This document shows positions 1-10,716 of a DNA stretch of 33,131 nucleotides, in pieces. The position numbers and the translations under genes are program-made. This stretch comes from Chara braunii (Eukaryota > Streptophyta > Charophyceae > Charales > Characeae). The notes below the pieces were generated by a model that was not told the origin of the DNA, did not search any database, and was given only the letters and a program-made list of their open reading frames with translations. Location of the stretch: assembly GCA_003427395.1 (NCBI GenBank), contig BFEA01000610.1, positions 562,250 to 595,380 of the forward strand. The letters are read 5' to 3'. Within the stretch, counting starts at the first letter, position 1. Each line of letters begins with the position of its first letter.

Positions 1-828
1 GACTCGGACAACCAAGGCAGGCAGAAATAGAGGAGGCAGATACTACCAGATGCAGACAAAACGAGCAAGCAGATGGATGCAGGCCATCATGCAAATAGTT
101 AGGCACGGGCGATCAGACAAACCGAGCAGACAGCCAACCTGATAGGCTGCAACAGACAACCAGGATAGACCAACAGACAGATACAGGAAGGGGGGGGGGA
201 GAGTGCATATATGAAAAAGACAAGGGGAGGAAGCCAGGAAAAGAAGAGAACCGTCTACCTTAGATTAATATACGGGTATTGGGACGCTGAGTTTTGCATT
301 TGTCAAACACTTGGTGACTTAACCGTCGGAACTGACGAAGGCAAACTCTTGACCAAGGTTCTAAACTGCGCTCTGCATCTTTGATCTTCGATGTGGACTT
401 AGTCTGATTTCTCAAGTGTGACTATGTGCGTACGTATGCGAAGAAGGATGAGAGAGGGAGGAAAGGAAGATATAGATGAGGGGGATGATGACGCAAGGTA
501 CATACCTAGCCCTGGGGATGGTCACCCTAGCAGACATATGCATGTACTTCGGTCCGACAGTTGACGACAACATCAGTATGCTCAGTTCACTGACTGGTAC
601 TAGCGGTGTGATAGTAAACTATGTGCGGTGCACCAAGTATGAAGAAGGAATTAAGTTACTCATGTTGGTAACGGCTAGAACACGCTCTTTCAAACAATCG
701 GACTCGGTGCTTTCCGTTGGTGAGTTACCAATATACTTCAGTCGTCCGAGCCGCGTTAGGATTCCCAGGCCTTCAATATAACCTTGCGAACCGGAATCTG
801 CGAATTCACTTTTGTCCACTTTCCTGAT

Positions 829-907
829 ATTATTACTAATATTGATATTATTATGACTACTATTATTATTAATTATTATTATTATTATTATTATTACTAT
901 TATTAGA
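829..907. repeat. ATT/AAT microsatellite, left arm
   Basis: Interrupted ATT trinucleotide array. The matching array in the right arm is at 3738-3817, so it predates the inverted duplication. Confidence 0.9.
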
Positions 908-1337
908 ATAATGTTACTCGCATAACGCATCCGTGAGTCTCGTGTCCGCCCTGAGTAAAGGCGAGCCTGAGTATCCACGAGAGGGGCCTTACCACGACAT
1001 GTTCCGATGCGGGCCTCACGCAGTTGCTGCAGGCCTGTTGACTAAAGTGCAGCATCATCGCCGCATCCGCACGCAGGCACACAGAACAACAAGCATGCGC
1101 CCACATGGTCTTGTGAACGAGCAAGACATCGAACATACGCGCTTCTAAGGGCACGCATGTGGGACAACGACCGGAATGCTATGCCAGGGCGGTGTGACGG
1201 AAGTAAAGAGGGAGAAGGATGTGAAAGCGGGGGAAAAGTCTCCAAACAGGTGATGCATCGATAAAACATCTTCACCCGCCTGTTTCCTGAAAGATTAATC
1301 ATGATACTTTTTGACGAAGTGTTTGGCTCCCCGATGC

Positions 1338-1368
<31 letters not shown>

Positions 1369-1370
1369 TC

Positions 1371-1401
<31 letters not shown>

Positions 1402-1403
1402 TC

Positions 1404-1460
<57 letters not shown>
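1338..1460. repeat. Long ATT microsatellite, left arm
   Basis: About 40 ATT units with two short interruptions (TAATTC). The corresponding right-arm arrays (3259-3310) are far shorter, showing independent expansion or contraction. More degenerate ATT sequence continues through about 1470-1570. All the poly-Asn and poly-Ile reading frames here are products of this array. Confidence 0.92.
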
Positions 1461-1461
<1 letters not shown>

Positions 1462-2269
1462 TTTATTGTAACTAGTATTATTATCAATATTATAAATAAC
1501 TACCCTTACTATCATTATTATCATTTTAGCTTCACTTATTATTACTATTATTACTATTATTATTATTCATTTTTTTTATTATTTTCGGTTGTTTTGAAAC
1601 ATAACGATTTGGGCTGGGGCCGGACAGTGAAGAAAGTATGGGGCATTTGGGGAGGAGGAAGACGGTGTCTCTGTGTGGTGGTGCCTGCCCCCTCCATCCT
1701 TCCTTTGCCTTGGTTGAATCCTCTAAAAGTATCAATCTCTTTGAATATGATTGACTGATGATGGGTTTTCACCTACTTAATACTAGTCTCTACTGGCTCC
1801 AAGCACTCGCAATCGGTTGCGTTGACCATACATCTCCGAATACAGGGCGATTGCGGGAGCTCTGTCGGAGTTCAGGAGGAACTCTTGAGGCAGGGAACCA
1901 TGAGGTACTCATCATGAAATCCTTTTCCATATACCCTTACAGGCTACGTCCGTCCATTGGACTGCCTGTATGACTTTGTGATATATCATTTATGTTTTTT
2001 CAGGACTAAGGTTAACAATAGGGGAAGTGAATGTATGATTGAACTAAGAATCGTGCTTTGTGAAATGGAGGGAACCTAAATTAACCAAGAAGGAACCTAG
2101 ACTGTTTGGACTTGAAGAACAAAGTAGGGCGATAGAGGCTCATGTGTGAGCCGTCGTGCTACTTGTGTATGCTCTGACTTGGCTAAGGGTTGATAATGAG
2201 GTACTCATGTGTGAGTTGCCTTACTCTCTACCGAATCGACTGTCGTCGTCAGGGGAGAGGAGTACTAAC

Positions 2270-2435
2270 AATAACTTATGTACTAAATTGGGTATTCTAG
2301 ACCGTAACGACTGTCGTCGTGACGGAAAGGGGTATCTGACAATAACTTATGTACTAAATTGGGTACTCTAGACCGTAACGGCTGTCGTTATGATGGAAAG
2401 GGGTATCTGGCAATAACTTATGTACTAAATTGGGT
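2270..2435 (+). repeat. 71-bp tandem repeat at the inverted-repeat hinge
   Basis: The phrase AATAACTTATGTACTAAATT starts at 2270, 2341 and 2412, an exact 71-bp period over about 2.3 units. Only the first copy has its counterpart in the right arm, so the extra units form the asymmetric spacer of the palindrome. Units differ by a few substitutions. Confidence 0.9.
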
Positions 2436-3157
2436 ATTTAGTACATAAGTTATTGTTAGTACTCCTCTCCCCTCACGACGACAGTCGATCCGGTAGAGAG
2501 TAAGGCAACTCACACATGAGTACCTAATTATCAACCCTTAGCCAGGTCAGAGCATACACAAGTAGCACGACGGCTCACATATGAGCCTTCATCACCCTAC
2601 TTTGTTCTTCAAGTCTAGCAGTCTAGGTTCCTTCTTGGTTAATTTAGGTTCCTTCCATTTCACCAAGCACGATTCTTACTTCAATCATACATTCACTTCC
2701 CCTTTTGTTAACGTAAGTCCTGAAGAAACATAAATGATATATCACAAAGTCATACAGGCAGTCCAATTGAAGGGCGTAGCCTGTAAGGGTATATGGAAAA
2801 GGATTTTATGATGCGCACCTCATGGTTCCCTACCTCCAGAGTTTCTCCTGAACTTCGGCAGAGCTCCCGGAATCGCTCTGTATTCGGAGATGTATGGTCA
2901 ACGCAACCGATTGCGAGTGCTTGGAGCCAGTAGAGACTAGTATTAAGTAGGTGAAAACACATCATCAGTCAACCATATTCAAAGAGATGGATACTTTTAG
3001 AGGATCCAACCAAGGCAAAGAATGGGAAGGATGGAGGGGGCAGGCACCACCACACAGAGACACCATCTCCCTTCTCCCCAAATGCCCCATACTTTCTTCA
3101 CTCTCCGGCCCCAGCCCAACTCGTTATGTTTCAAAACAACCGAAAAAAAAATAAAAT

Positions 3158-3311
3158 AATAATAATAATAATAGTAATAATAGTAATAATAAGTGAAGCT
3201 AAAATGATAATAATGATAGCAGGGGTAGTTATTTATAATATTGATAATAATAGTAGTTACAATAATAATAATAATAATAAAGGAATTAATAATAATAATA
3301 ATAATAATAAC
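3158..3311. repeat. AAT microsatellites, right arm
   Basis: Two AAT-rich runs (about 3158-3190 and 3259-3310), separated by unique sequence, are counterparts of the longer left-arm array. Frames through them are low complexity and not coding. Confidence 0.88.
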
Positions 3312-3737
3312 ATCGGGGAGTCAAACACTTTCTCAAAAAGTGGTATGATTAATCTTCAATGGAACAGGCGGGTGAAGATGTCTTATCGATGCATCACCTG
3401 TTTGGAGACTTTTCCCCCGCTTTCACATCCTTCTCCCTCTTTACTTCCGTCACACCGCCCTGGCATAGCAATCCGGTCGTTGTCCAACATGCGTTCCCTT
3501 AGAAGCGCGTATGTTCGATGTCTTGCTCGTTCACAAGACCATGTGGGCGCATGCTTGTTCTTCCGTGTGCCTGCGTGATGATGCGGCGATAATGCTGCAC
3601 TTTAGTCAACGGGCCTGAAGCAACTGCCTGAGGCCCGCATCGGAACATGTCGTGGTAAGGCCCCTCTCGTGGATACTCAGGCTCGCCTTTACTTAGGGCG
3701 GACACGAGATTCACGGATGCGTTATGCCAGTAAGATT

Positions 3738-3817
3738 ATTCTAATAATAGTAATAATAATAATAATAATTAATAATAATAATAGTAGTAATAATAATATC
3801 AATATTAGTAATAATAT
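3738..3817. repeat. AAT microsatellite, right arm
   Basis: Interrupted AAT array, the mirror of 829-907 in the left arm. Confidence 0.9.
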
Positions 3818-4499
3818 CAGGAAAGTGGGCGAGGGTGAATTCACAGATTCCGGTTCGCAAGGTCACATTGAAGGCCTGGGAATCCTGACGCAGCTCGGAC
3901 GACCGAAGTGTATTGGTAACTCACCAACGGAAAGCACCGAGTCCGATTGTTTGAAACAGAATGCTCTAGCCGTTACCAACATGAGTAACCAAATTCCTTC
4001 TTCATACTTGGTGCACCGCACATAGTCTACTATCACGCCGCTAGTACCAGTCAGTGAACTGAGCATACTGCTGTTGTCGTCAACTGCCGGACCGAAGTAC
4101 ATGCATATGTCAACTAGGGTGACCATTCCCAGGGCCAGGTATGTACCTTGCGCCATCATCCCCCTCATCTCTATCTTCCTTTCCTCCCTCTCCCATCCTT
4201 TTTCGCATACGTACGCACATAGTCACACTTGAGAGATCAGACTAAGTCCACATCAAAGACCAAAGATGCAGAGCGCAGTTTAGAACCTTGGTCAAGACTT
4301 TGCCTTCGTAAGTTCCAACGGTTAAGTCACCAAGTGTTTGACAAATGCAGAACTCAGCGTTCCAAAACCAGTATCTTAATCTAAGGTAAGCGGCTCTCTT
4401 CTCCTTCTGGCTTAATCTCTCTTTCTTCCTCTCTTCCTTTTATTCTCAGTCCGCTTCCCCTTGTCTTTTTTATATATGCACTCTCCCCCCCCCCTTCCT

Positions 4500-4850
4500 G
4501 TATCTGTCAGTTGGTCTATCCTGTTTGTCTGTCGCAGCCTATCCGGTTGGCTGTCTGCTCGGTTTGTCCAATAGCCCGTGTCTGTCTGTTCGTGTGCCTA
4601 ACTGTTTGCATGATGGCCTGCATCCATCTGCTTGCTCGTTTTGTCTGCATCTGGTAGTATCTGCCTCCTCTATTTCTGCCTGCCTTGGTTGTCCGAGTCC
4701 TTGCCTGTATGGCTGCTCTGTCTGTATATTCGGATGTTTGTATGTCTGTCTGCGTCAATTTTGTCTGCCTGTTGCTGTTGGTTTGTCTGTTTCTATCTCC
4801 TGGTTTGCAAGTGTCGGCTTGTCTGTTTGTTTTGCCTGCGTTCCAGCCGT
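4500..4850 (+). repeat. CTGT-rich degenerate tetranucleotide tract
   Basis: CTGT and TCTG words recur about every 4-20 bases, as in TTGTCTGTCGCAG. The reverse-complement form is at the left edge (1-190). This explains the Cys/Leu/Val-rich frames here. The tract crosses the end of the detectable inverted repeat at 4699. Confidence 0.7.
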
Positions 4851-5847
4851 CGGTATCGGTTACATGCCCAGTTGGGCGACGTACATAGAGACCACGGATC
4901 CACAATGTGATAAAAAAAGGACTGGATGGACAATGCAGTGCAAGCAGACTCTCAACAAGCAGTGTGCACTCTAATACATACACAATGGTGCTGAACAGCG
5001 CTGGGAAGACTCAGATACAAGGCCTGACTTGACCAGGACTGACCTCACTTCACATAGTATCGGTAACGAAGCAGAACGCAATGATGCTGATGACTAGCCC
5101 AATCAATGTCGGAACGCAGACCAGACATACATCGTATCCACCACCAGGCGTGAATGAACCAGGCACTGTACACATGAAGAAAGCGTCAGGCTCAAGCCTA
5201 CATAGACGAAGAGGAGGGAATCAGACGAAAGGGGTGAGAGAGATGGGAACGTCGTCAACACCAAGTCCTTGTCACAAGTCCCAAATAATCCCTCGTTGCA
5301 ATGTCTGAAATCAAAAGTCGAGTCCGGATCCGATGCCACCAAACTCTCTCTCTCCCTCTTCTCTCGTAGTCCGTAGATGTAGTGAAGTCAGATGATGAGA
5401 GGGAGAGAAGCAAATGGTGGACCTTAGAAGGGGAAGAAGAAGAACTCTCTCCCTCGTTTTTCTGTGTTTGTCCGTCTGTTTCCTCCTGACTGTCCGTCTG
5501 TCTGCTTTTTGTTCGCGTATATCTGTCTGGGTCCTTTGTCTAGTCGTTTTACTTTCGTCAGCTCGGGCCTGTCATTCCGTATTTTGTGAGAGTGGGTGTG
5601 TAGAGCGTGTGTGTGGGGTATCTAGGGTGATCCGGAGTCAGAGTGTGAAGTGAACAGTGTTGTCGGATATAGGGACAAGAGTAGCGATGTGCGGGTGCTG
5701 ATACATCATAGCCTGTTAGAGCAAGCTTGACTCTGAATGGTGACTGGGTTTCCATATTGTCGATCCTCGAGCTGGGCGCCATGTGCCAGTGTGAATCACC
5801 ACCTGCTCGCACGCATGCGAACTGAAGAAGTGAAAGTGAGTCGGATC
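4851..5847. other. Intergenic, no recognised feature
   Basis: I see only short open frames (up to 79 codons) with no motif and no supporting composition, plus CT-rich stretches around 5343-5370 and 5430-5500. No gene or RNA is supported. Confidence 0.6.
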
Positions 5848-5941
5848 GAATAATAATAATAACAATAATAATGGTGATAATAAAAACAATAATAATAATA
5901 ATAATAATGATAATAATATTAATATTAAAAATAATAATAAA
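5848..5941. repeat. AAT microsatellite
   Basis: Interrupted AAT array with ATG, ACA and AAA variants. It generates poly-Ile frames on both strands. Confidence 0.9.
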
Positions 5942-6189
5942 TAGTGAAAACGTGAGGGAAGTGAGTAATAGCGAACTCCAGAAACCCAGCAGCATCATAC
6001 TCACAATTCCAGCTAGACGTGACCTCGTACCCAAAGCAGAAGTGCCTCACGAGTTTCACCAAATAAGAAGACACCCAAAGCTCATAAATGCCAATGTTGG
6101 TAAGTCTCTACATCATCAATAATGAAGAACCAACGTCGATGTCCTAGTCTGACGCTCTGCGTCTAGACTATAGATGGTAGACCCTATCT

Positions 6190-6410
6190 AGCCTACAATA
6201 TAATGACGAATGATTGACCACAATAGCCCTCGCGAAGTACGTGCATACGACGGCCAGTGCCGCACGCTTCCTACACCAGGTATGTCTTTCGCTACTCTCA
6301 CAACCTCGTTCAGCAACACATGGATGCCAATAACGCCTAAGGTCCAACATGTGGCCTATCTCCTTCCCCCTCTCTCACTTCCATGCACACTCATGCACAC
6401 ACATACATAC
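6190..6410 (+). repeat. Diverged duplicated segment, copy A
   Basis: Shares an ordered set of words with 7010-7205: a TACG-GCATA block, GCACGCTTC, then a GGTAYGTTTCGC-like block, CTCRCAACCT, a CT/CA-rich stretch. Identity is around 70% by eye. The copies are about 820 bp apart. In both, the GGTA block looks like a 5' splice site and is followed by a pyrimidine/CA-rich tract. No protein-coding frame is conserved between copies. Confidence 0.55.
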
Positions 6411-6507
6411 AGAAAACTCAGCAAGATGCAGGAACCTCAGTCGTTTCATTGGCCGAGCTTAGAAACTCAGTCTGTGTGTCGGCAGATTAACACACAGGTT
6501 GAACCAG

Positions 6508-6602
6508 GTAAGTTGGTTCTCTCCTTCCTTTTTTTTTTTTCTCTCTCTCTGTATCTCTTATCTCTCTATCTTCCTATCTCTCTCCTTGCTTCTTGTTTGT
6601 AG
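6508..6602 (+). other. Intron-like segment (candidate)
   Basis: A consensus donor (CAG then GTAAGT, 6505-6513) is followed by an almost pure pyrimidine tract (about 6518-6590) and TTTGTAG at 6601-6602, giving a 95-bp candidate intron. An upstream candidate runs from CAG|GTATGT at 6280 to TACAG at 6412, leaving a 95-bp internal exon (6413-6507). No long open frame spans the exons, so a non-coding or decayed transcript is more likely than a protein gene. Inference from splice signals only. Confidence 0.35.
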
Positions 6603-6692
6603 AGTAGTCTTTTGAAGTCCGGAATGTATCTGACCGGTTTGTCGGCTAGATTCATTCGTTTTGTTTTCCCCTCCCTCGACTTCGTCCTGTTA

Positions 6693-6694
6693 CC

Positions 6695-6741
<47 letters not shown>

Positions 6742-6745
6742 CATC

Positions 6746-6811
<66 letters not shown>

Positions 6812-6812
6812 G
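6693..6812. repeat. Long AAT microsatellite
   Basis: About 38 AAT units, interrupted once by ACAACATC. Low-complexity frames on both strands are artefacts of it. Confidence 0.95.
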
Positions 6813-7009
6813 ATAATGGACAGTAACGAATAAACAACAGGATAAACCCAAAACCAGTAAGACGTGTCCTCAAACCAATCAACAGAATAGAAACACGATT
6901 CGCACGGAATAAGGATACACTGAGGAATCATAGTTGACAATGCCAGTAAAGTTCCAACGAAAAAGATCCCGAGTTGACATCCTGTCTAGCGCCCGATGTC
7001 CAGACTACT

Positions 7010-7205
7010 TGTGGCACATCCTATCTAGCCGAGGACGATAGCAACAACATTCCCGCAGTACGAGCATATGGCGAGCAATGTCGCACGCTTCAAGCACTAG
7101 GTACGTTTCTCGCATCACTCGCAACCTTGTCCCTGCCACGTATATCTCGCCATTCCCTCTCTCTCTCTTACTTTCACTCACGCTTACACACTCACGCGCA
7201 CATTC
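7010..7205 (+). repeat. Diverged duplicated segment, copy B
   Basis: Partner of 6190-6410. It contains the donor-like TAG|GTACGT at 7101 and runs into the first unit of the ~200-bp tandem repeat. Confidence 0.55.
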
Positions 7206-7735
7206 CATCGATAGGATGAGCACAAACGGAATAAATATTCCGCTGAGACGTGGAAGTATACACTACCACCTTTCGATTTGCTTGTTCTTATCGTTCCAAG
7301 TAGCGCGCGGCGAGCGACGGTTTCGATACTTAGCTGTTGGCCAAGGTTGGAGACTTATCGTCTCCCTCCCTCTTTCCTCGGTCGAATCGTTCCATCGTTA
7401 GGACTAGCAAAATCGGAATGAATCTTCTGCTGAAACGGGGAAATATGCACTGCCACTTTTCGATTCGCTCATTCTATCGATCTAAGTGGCGTGGAGCGAG
7501 CCGCGGGTGGGAGACTTAGCTCTCTCTCATACTCTCTCTCTCACACACACACACACACACATACACGCACGCACACACCCTCATACACACACACACATTC
7601 CATCGATAGGATGGGCACGAACGGAATGAATCTTCTGCTGAAACGTGGAAATATACATTATCACTTTTCGATTTGCTCATTTTATCGATATGAGTAGCGT
7701 GCGGCAAGGTGTGGGTGGGAGATTTAATTGTTTCT
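7205..7735 (+). repeat. ~200-bp tandem repeat, three clear units
   Basis: Three units begin near 7205, 7385 and 7596. Each opens with TTCCATCGATAGGA-like sequence, then AACGGAATGAATCTTCTGCTG and a TTTCGATTTGCTCATT block, and is separated from the next by CT/CA-rich sequence. A fourth, poor match (TTTGCTCATACTATCGA) occurs near 8007-8025. Period is roughly 180-210 bp because the spacers differ. No coding frame is preserved. It may be a minor satellite. Confidence 0.8.
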
Positions 7736-7853
7736 CTCTTTCTTCCCTTTACACATACACACCCATTCACGTACATACTCACGCGCACACACACACCCAT
7801 ATACACCTACTCTCACGCGCGCAAACAAGCATGCACGCACACATACATACACT

Positions 7854-7925
<72 letters not shown>
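7540..7925 (+). repeat. CA dinucleotide arrays (discontinuous)
   Basis: CA runs at about 7541-7600 and 7750-7925, the second with nearly unbroken runs at 7864-7925. They lie in the spacers of the ~200-bp repeat and explain the Thr-His frames. Confidence 0.92.
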
Positions 7926-7928
<3 letters not shown>

Positions 7929-7976
7929 AAACGAGCGTGAAAACGTACATTTCCATGTGGTAGGGATAAATTCATT

Positions 7977-8004
7977 TGATTTATTTATTTATTTATTTTA
8001 TTTT
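7977..8004 (+). repeat. TTTA tetranucleotide run
   Basis: About six TTTA units after the CA arrays. Confidence 0.85.
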
Positions 8005-8155
8005 TGCTTTGCTCATACTATCGAGGAAAGTAGCTCGAGGTCGCCCCGAGGTTCGAGACGTACCCGTCCTTTCTCTCTCCCTCGCCTCTATCGCCTTCAA
8101 TGACGTTGTTGTCGTCAATCGGTCTTTCGTTGTCGACGTTCGACCGCACGCTCAG

Positions 8156-8300
8156 GTATGTAGTGTTCCCTCTCCCTCTCTCCTTCTCCTCCTTCCTCTT
8201 CCAGTCCTCCTCTTCTTCTTCTCCCTTTTCTTCTCCTCCTCCTTCTTCTCCTTCCCCTTTACATTCTCGTTCTCCCTTCCTCTTTCTCTCTTTCAAACCT
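8156..8300 (+). repeat. Pyrimidine-rich tract with donor-like start
   Basis: CTC/CTT-rich on the + strand. It starts right after CAG|GTATGT at 8156 and may end at a CGCAG acceptor near 8329, a third possible intron-like module in this region. Confidence 0.5.
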
Positions 8301-8655
8301 GCACTCGTCCTCCACGGCTTTCGCGCAGACAGAGCTCGCACGCTCGCGTCTTTGCTATCCCGTTCCGCGCCCGCTTGCTATGGCACGCAAACCCCTATGT
8401 AGGTCCGCTGGCTCTCGTCCTCTGTGCCTAAGACTGCGCTCGCTTGCTGGCTTGCTTGCGCTTTGCTTCCTACGCTCACGATCACTCTTTGCTTTTGCCC
8501 ATTTTCTGCTGTGTTCCGCGATTCTTCTCTGGCTCAGCCCCCGTCAACACCCGCATTCCTCAGTAGTGCTCGTTTTTTTTTTCCCCCCCTTAATTCAAGG
8601 AATCTGCCTCTTTAGCCAGGGCAGATTCATTTATCTGGTATTACTAATAATTTAA

Positions 8656-8657
8656 AA

Positions 8658-8704
<47 letters not shown>
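8656..8704. repeat. AAT microsatellite
   Basis: About 15 uninterrupted AAT units. Confidence 0.95.
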
Positions 8705-8705
<1 letters not shown>

Positions 8706-9917
8706 TGGGTTTTATCATGTATCCCCCTGGACTGACACCCCTTCCGGATGCATACGGGACAGATGAGCCTGTCCGTCTTAAGGGGTCAAATACGCCAGCC
8801 TGTTCTTCTTATTCCCGACGAGTAAACGAACATCGCTCGTCCGTGTGTATTCTCGGTTGGTCGGGGAACGCCTCCCCGTAATTTTCGGCAAGTCAATTTC
8901 TGTCCTCAACAACCCTGAACATCTCTCATAACTTAGGGAATATGCATTCAAAAATTTTCATAAAATTGTAACGAATGTCAACGGATCATGAAATAAAAGA
9001 GAAAAAAAAAAAGAATAAAGAAATTCAACTGAACTACTGTCACTGCGCCCCGTAAGGCCAACTGTCGGGCTTCTGATACAGGGAGGAGCCCATATTCTAA
9101 CTACCCGTTCCTCTCGTAATGCAGTAGTCGTGGGTTTGAGTCCTGCTTGTCCTAGAACCGAGCAAACTAGCGGTTGAACGGTCTGCAGAAAAGAGCTAGC
9201 CCGGAAGGTCGGGCGGATTCGATCCACGTTTCTTCGGCATGTCAATCCGTACTCATACCGATTGGGCTAGCTCCTAGCTCGGTCATACTAGGAGCTTTCT
9301 CAGTATAAGTAGAGTATGCCGTCCTCTCTTCTTCTGGCTGATGTATTGCCTTCGACCTTTCCTAGGGGTAGACACAGGTTCCTGTTGACTGTCGTACCCC
9401 ATTGCCAGTTGCCCTGGCCGCATGGCCGGGGCCTTTAGTAATTTCACCCCATGCCTTAATCTGCGGCAAGTAGTCTCACCTCCCCGTTTTCTCAATACTG
9501 TTGACCTTTTTAGTCGTCGAAAATATGAAGAAAAATCGTTGTCGCCTTCCGTGCTACCCTTTTCTTCGATTAACCTTCCGGCCTCTGTGGTCGGTGGTTT
9601 AATTTACCAATCCTCCTCCAGCCTTTGCGCGGGTCAAAATGGCGTGCTCGGTTATTCAGACTTTATCCCCCTAATCTTTATCGTCACTTCGTTTGTTGCG
9701 ACAAGGCAGACGAGCATCCGAAAAAGTCTAAACATCGACTTTAGTTCGTGTGTGCCATGTTCTGGTGCTTGCGCTGGCAAAACCTTCTCGACCATAGCGG
9801 TTGAGGGGTTTGCCTCATTTCCCGTGTTTAGCCATCTTCAGCCAGTCCGTTGGTGCCGACGTTGTGTCGATTATAAAAACATGAGCGGATACTCTTGTAA
9901 GGGTATCAGCTCCGACA
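8705..9917. other. Intergenic DNA left of the retroelement, with hairpins
   Basis: No gene is supported. The 174-codon frame at 9422-9946 has no recognisable motif and runs into the LTR repeats. Perfect hairpins are visible at 8757-8774 (GGACAG/CTGTCC) and 9269-9296 (AGCTCCTAG/CTAGGAGCT, 10-base loop). A TATA-like TTATAAAA lies at 9871-9878, just left of the LTR homology. Confidence 0.55.
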
Positions 9918-10697
9918 CCGGGCACTCCGAAGGGGGCACATTGTGAACCGGGCACTCCGAACGGGCACGTTGAGGACTAGGCATTCCGAAGAGGCGTTTT
10001 TCTCGAGGAGGTACACCCTGAACCAGGCCTTCCGAAGTGGCATTTTCCGAAGTGGGCTTTTGAAGAGGTATTTCTGAAGCGGGTTTTTTGAACAGGTACT
10101 TTTGTGAAGCGGGTTCTCTGAAGAGGTACATCCTGAACTGGGCCTTCCGAAGGACTACGATCTGAACCGGGCCTACCGAGGAGGCACATTTCGAACGGGG
10201 CCTTCCGAAGCGGCGCACTCCGGGGAAGGCGATTGCGCGGAGGTATGGTCACAGTAGACCTAGAGCTCTCGCCCCGATGGGCAAGGGAGGCAACATCTGA
10301 CACGAAGAGTTTCAGTACGGTCCCTTGGGATCGACGGGCGCGATACAGGCGCCACCCTGTCGGGAGGAGGATTAGACCACTGTTGTTGACTAGATCAGTG
10401 GGCACTTAGACAAATTTTTCTGACATAGGGACGAGATGCACGGCAGAGGCTGAGACTAGTGTATCACATCCCATCATTTTGGACGGAATGGAACCACTTT
10501 ATTTATTCCTTTCAGACAGTGTCTCGTGAGTCGTCGCGCATTCGTCTCGATCAGTTATGATCCTTGTTTTCGTGGATGTGGATTGACGTGATTTGTGCAA
10601 GTTACAGGAGCCCCGACCAGCCCTCCCGTGGGTGACAGACGCGGCGCGAGGTATAGGGTTGGCCGGTGTGCCGGCAGAGCCGTTCTACCGGTCGACA
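9918..10697 (+). mobile_element. 5' LTR of Ty3/gypsy-type retrotransposon
   Basis: Aligns without any gap to 24248-25027 (constant offset 14330), with 25 mismatches by hand count over 780 bp, mostly transitions. It ends in CGACA and is followed one base later by the primer-binding site. Its left half consists of degenerate ~33-bp subrepeats built around GGGCACTCCGAAG and TTGTGAACCG. The copy lacks the terminal TGTCG and about 36 bp present at the start of the 3' LTR, so it appears 5'-truncated or rearranged. No target-site duplication was found. Confidence 0.92.
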
Positions 10698-10698
10698 G

Positions 10699-10716
10699 TG
10701 GCGCCGTTGCCGGGGA
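10699..10716 (+). other. Primer-binding site (tRNA-Asp)
   Basis: TGGCGCCGTTGCCGGGGA lies one base after the 5' LTR. It is the exact complement of the 3' end, including CCA, of plant-type tRNA-Asp(GTC) as I know it. This site primes minus-strand cDNA synthesis, fixes the element on the + strand and confirms 10697 as the end of the 5' LTR. Confidence 0.9.

Larger units (their letters stand above)
1..2290 (+). repeat. Left arm of a large imperfect inverted repeat
   Basis: This stretch is the reverse complement of 2436-4699. Position 1 pairs with 4699, so the window begins inside the arm and the true outer end lies outside. Sampled segments agree at roughly 90-95% by eye (for example 476-650 against 3995-4168). 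Differences are scattered substitutions plus length changes in the AAT arrays. Open frames of 101 codons (476-781, matching 3863-4168 on the minus strand) and 71 codons (1758-1973, matching 2750-2965) exist in both arms. Most nucleotide differences between the copies change the amino acid, so I do not read them as genes. No transposase or terminal signature was recognised. Confidence 0.93.
2436..4699 (-). repeat. Right arm of the large inverted repeat
   Basis: Reverse-complement copy of 1-2290. The hinge itself is a perfect 19-bp palindrome (2412-2430 with 2436-2454, 5-base loop). The sequence after 4699 has no partner in the window because the left copy is cut by the window edge. It could be a foldback-type element, a segmental inverted duplication, or two diverged haplotypes joined head-to-head by the assembler; the sequence alone does not decide. 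Confidence 0.93.

Noticed and set aside
476-781. 101-codon frame conserved in both arms of the inverted repeat (also 3863-4168 minus)
   Set aside because: The arms are copies of each other, so shared openness is expected. Most differences between the two are amino-acid changing, which argues against selection, and no motif is recognised.
9094-9165. tRNA-like stretch (T-arm-like GTGGG-TTTGAGT-CCTGC and a CTCGTAA loop)
   Set aside because: No matching acceptor stem, D arm or anticodon stem can be built around it. At most a decayed tRNA fragment.
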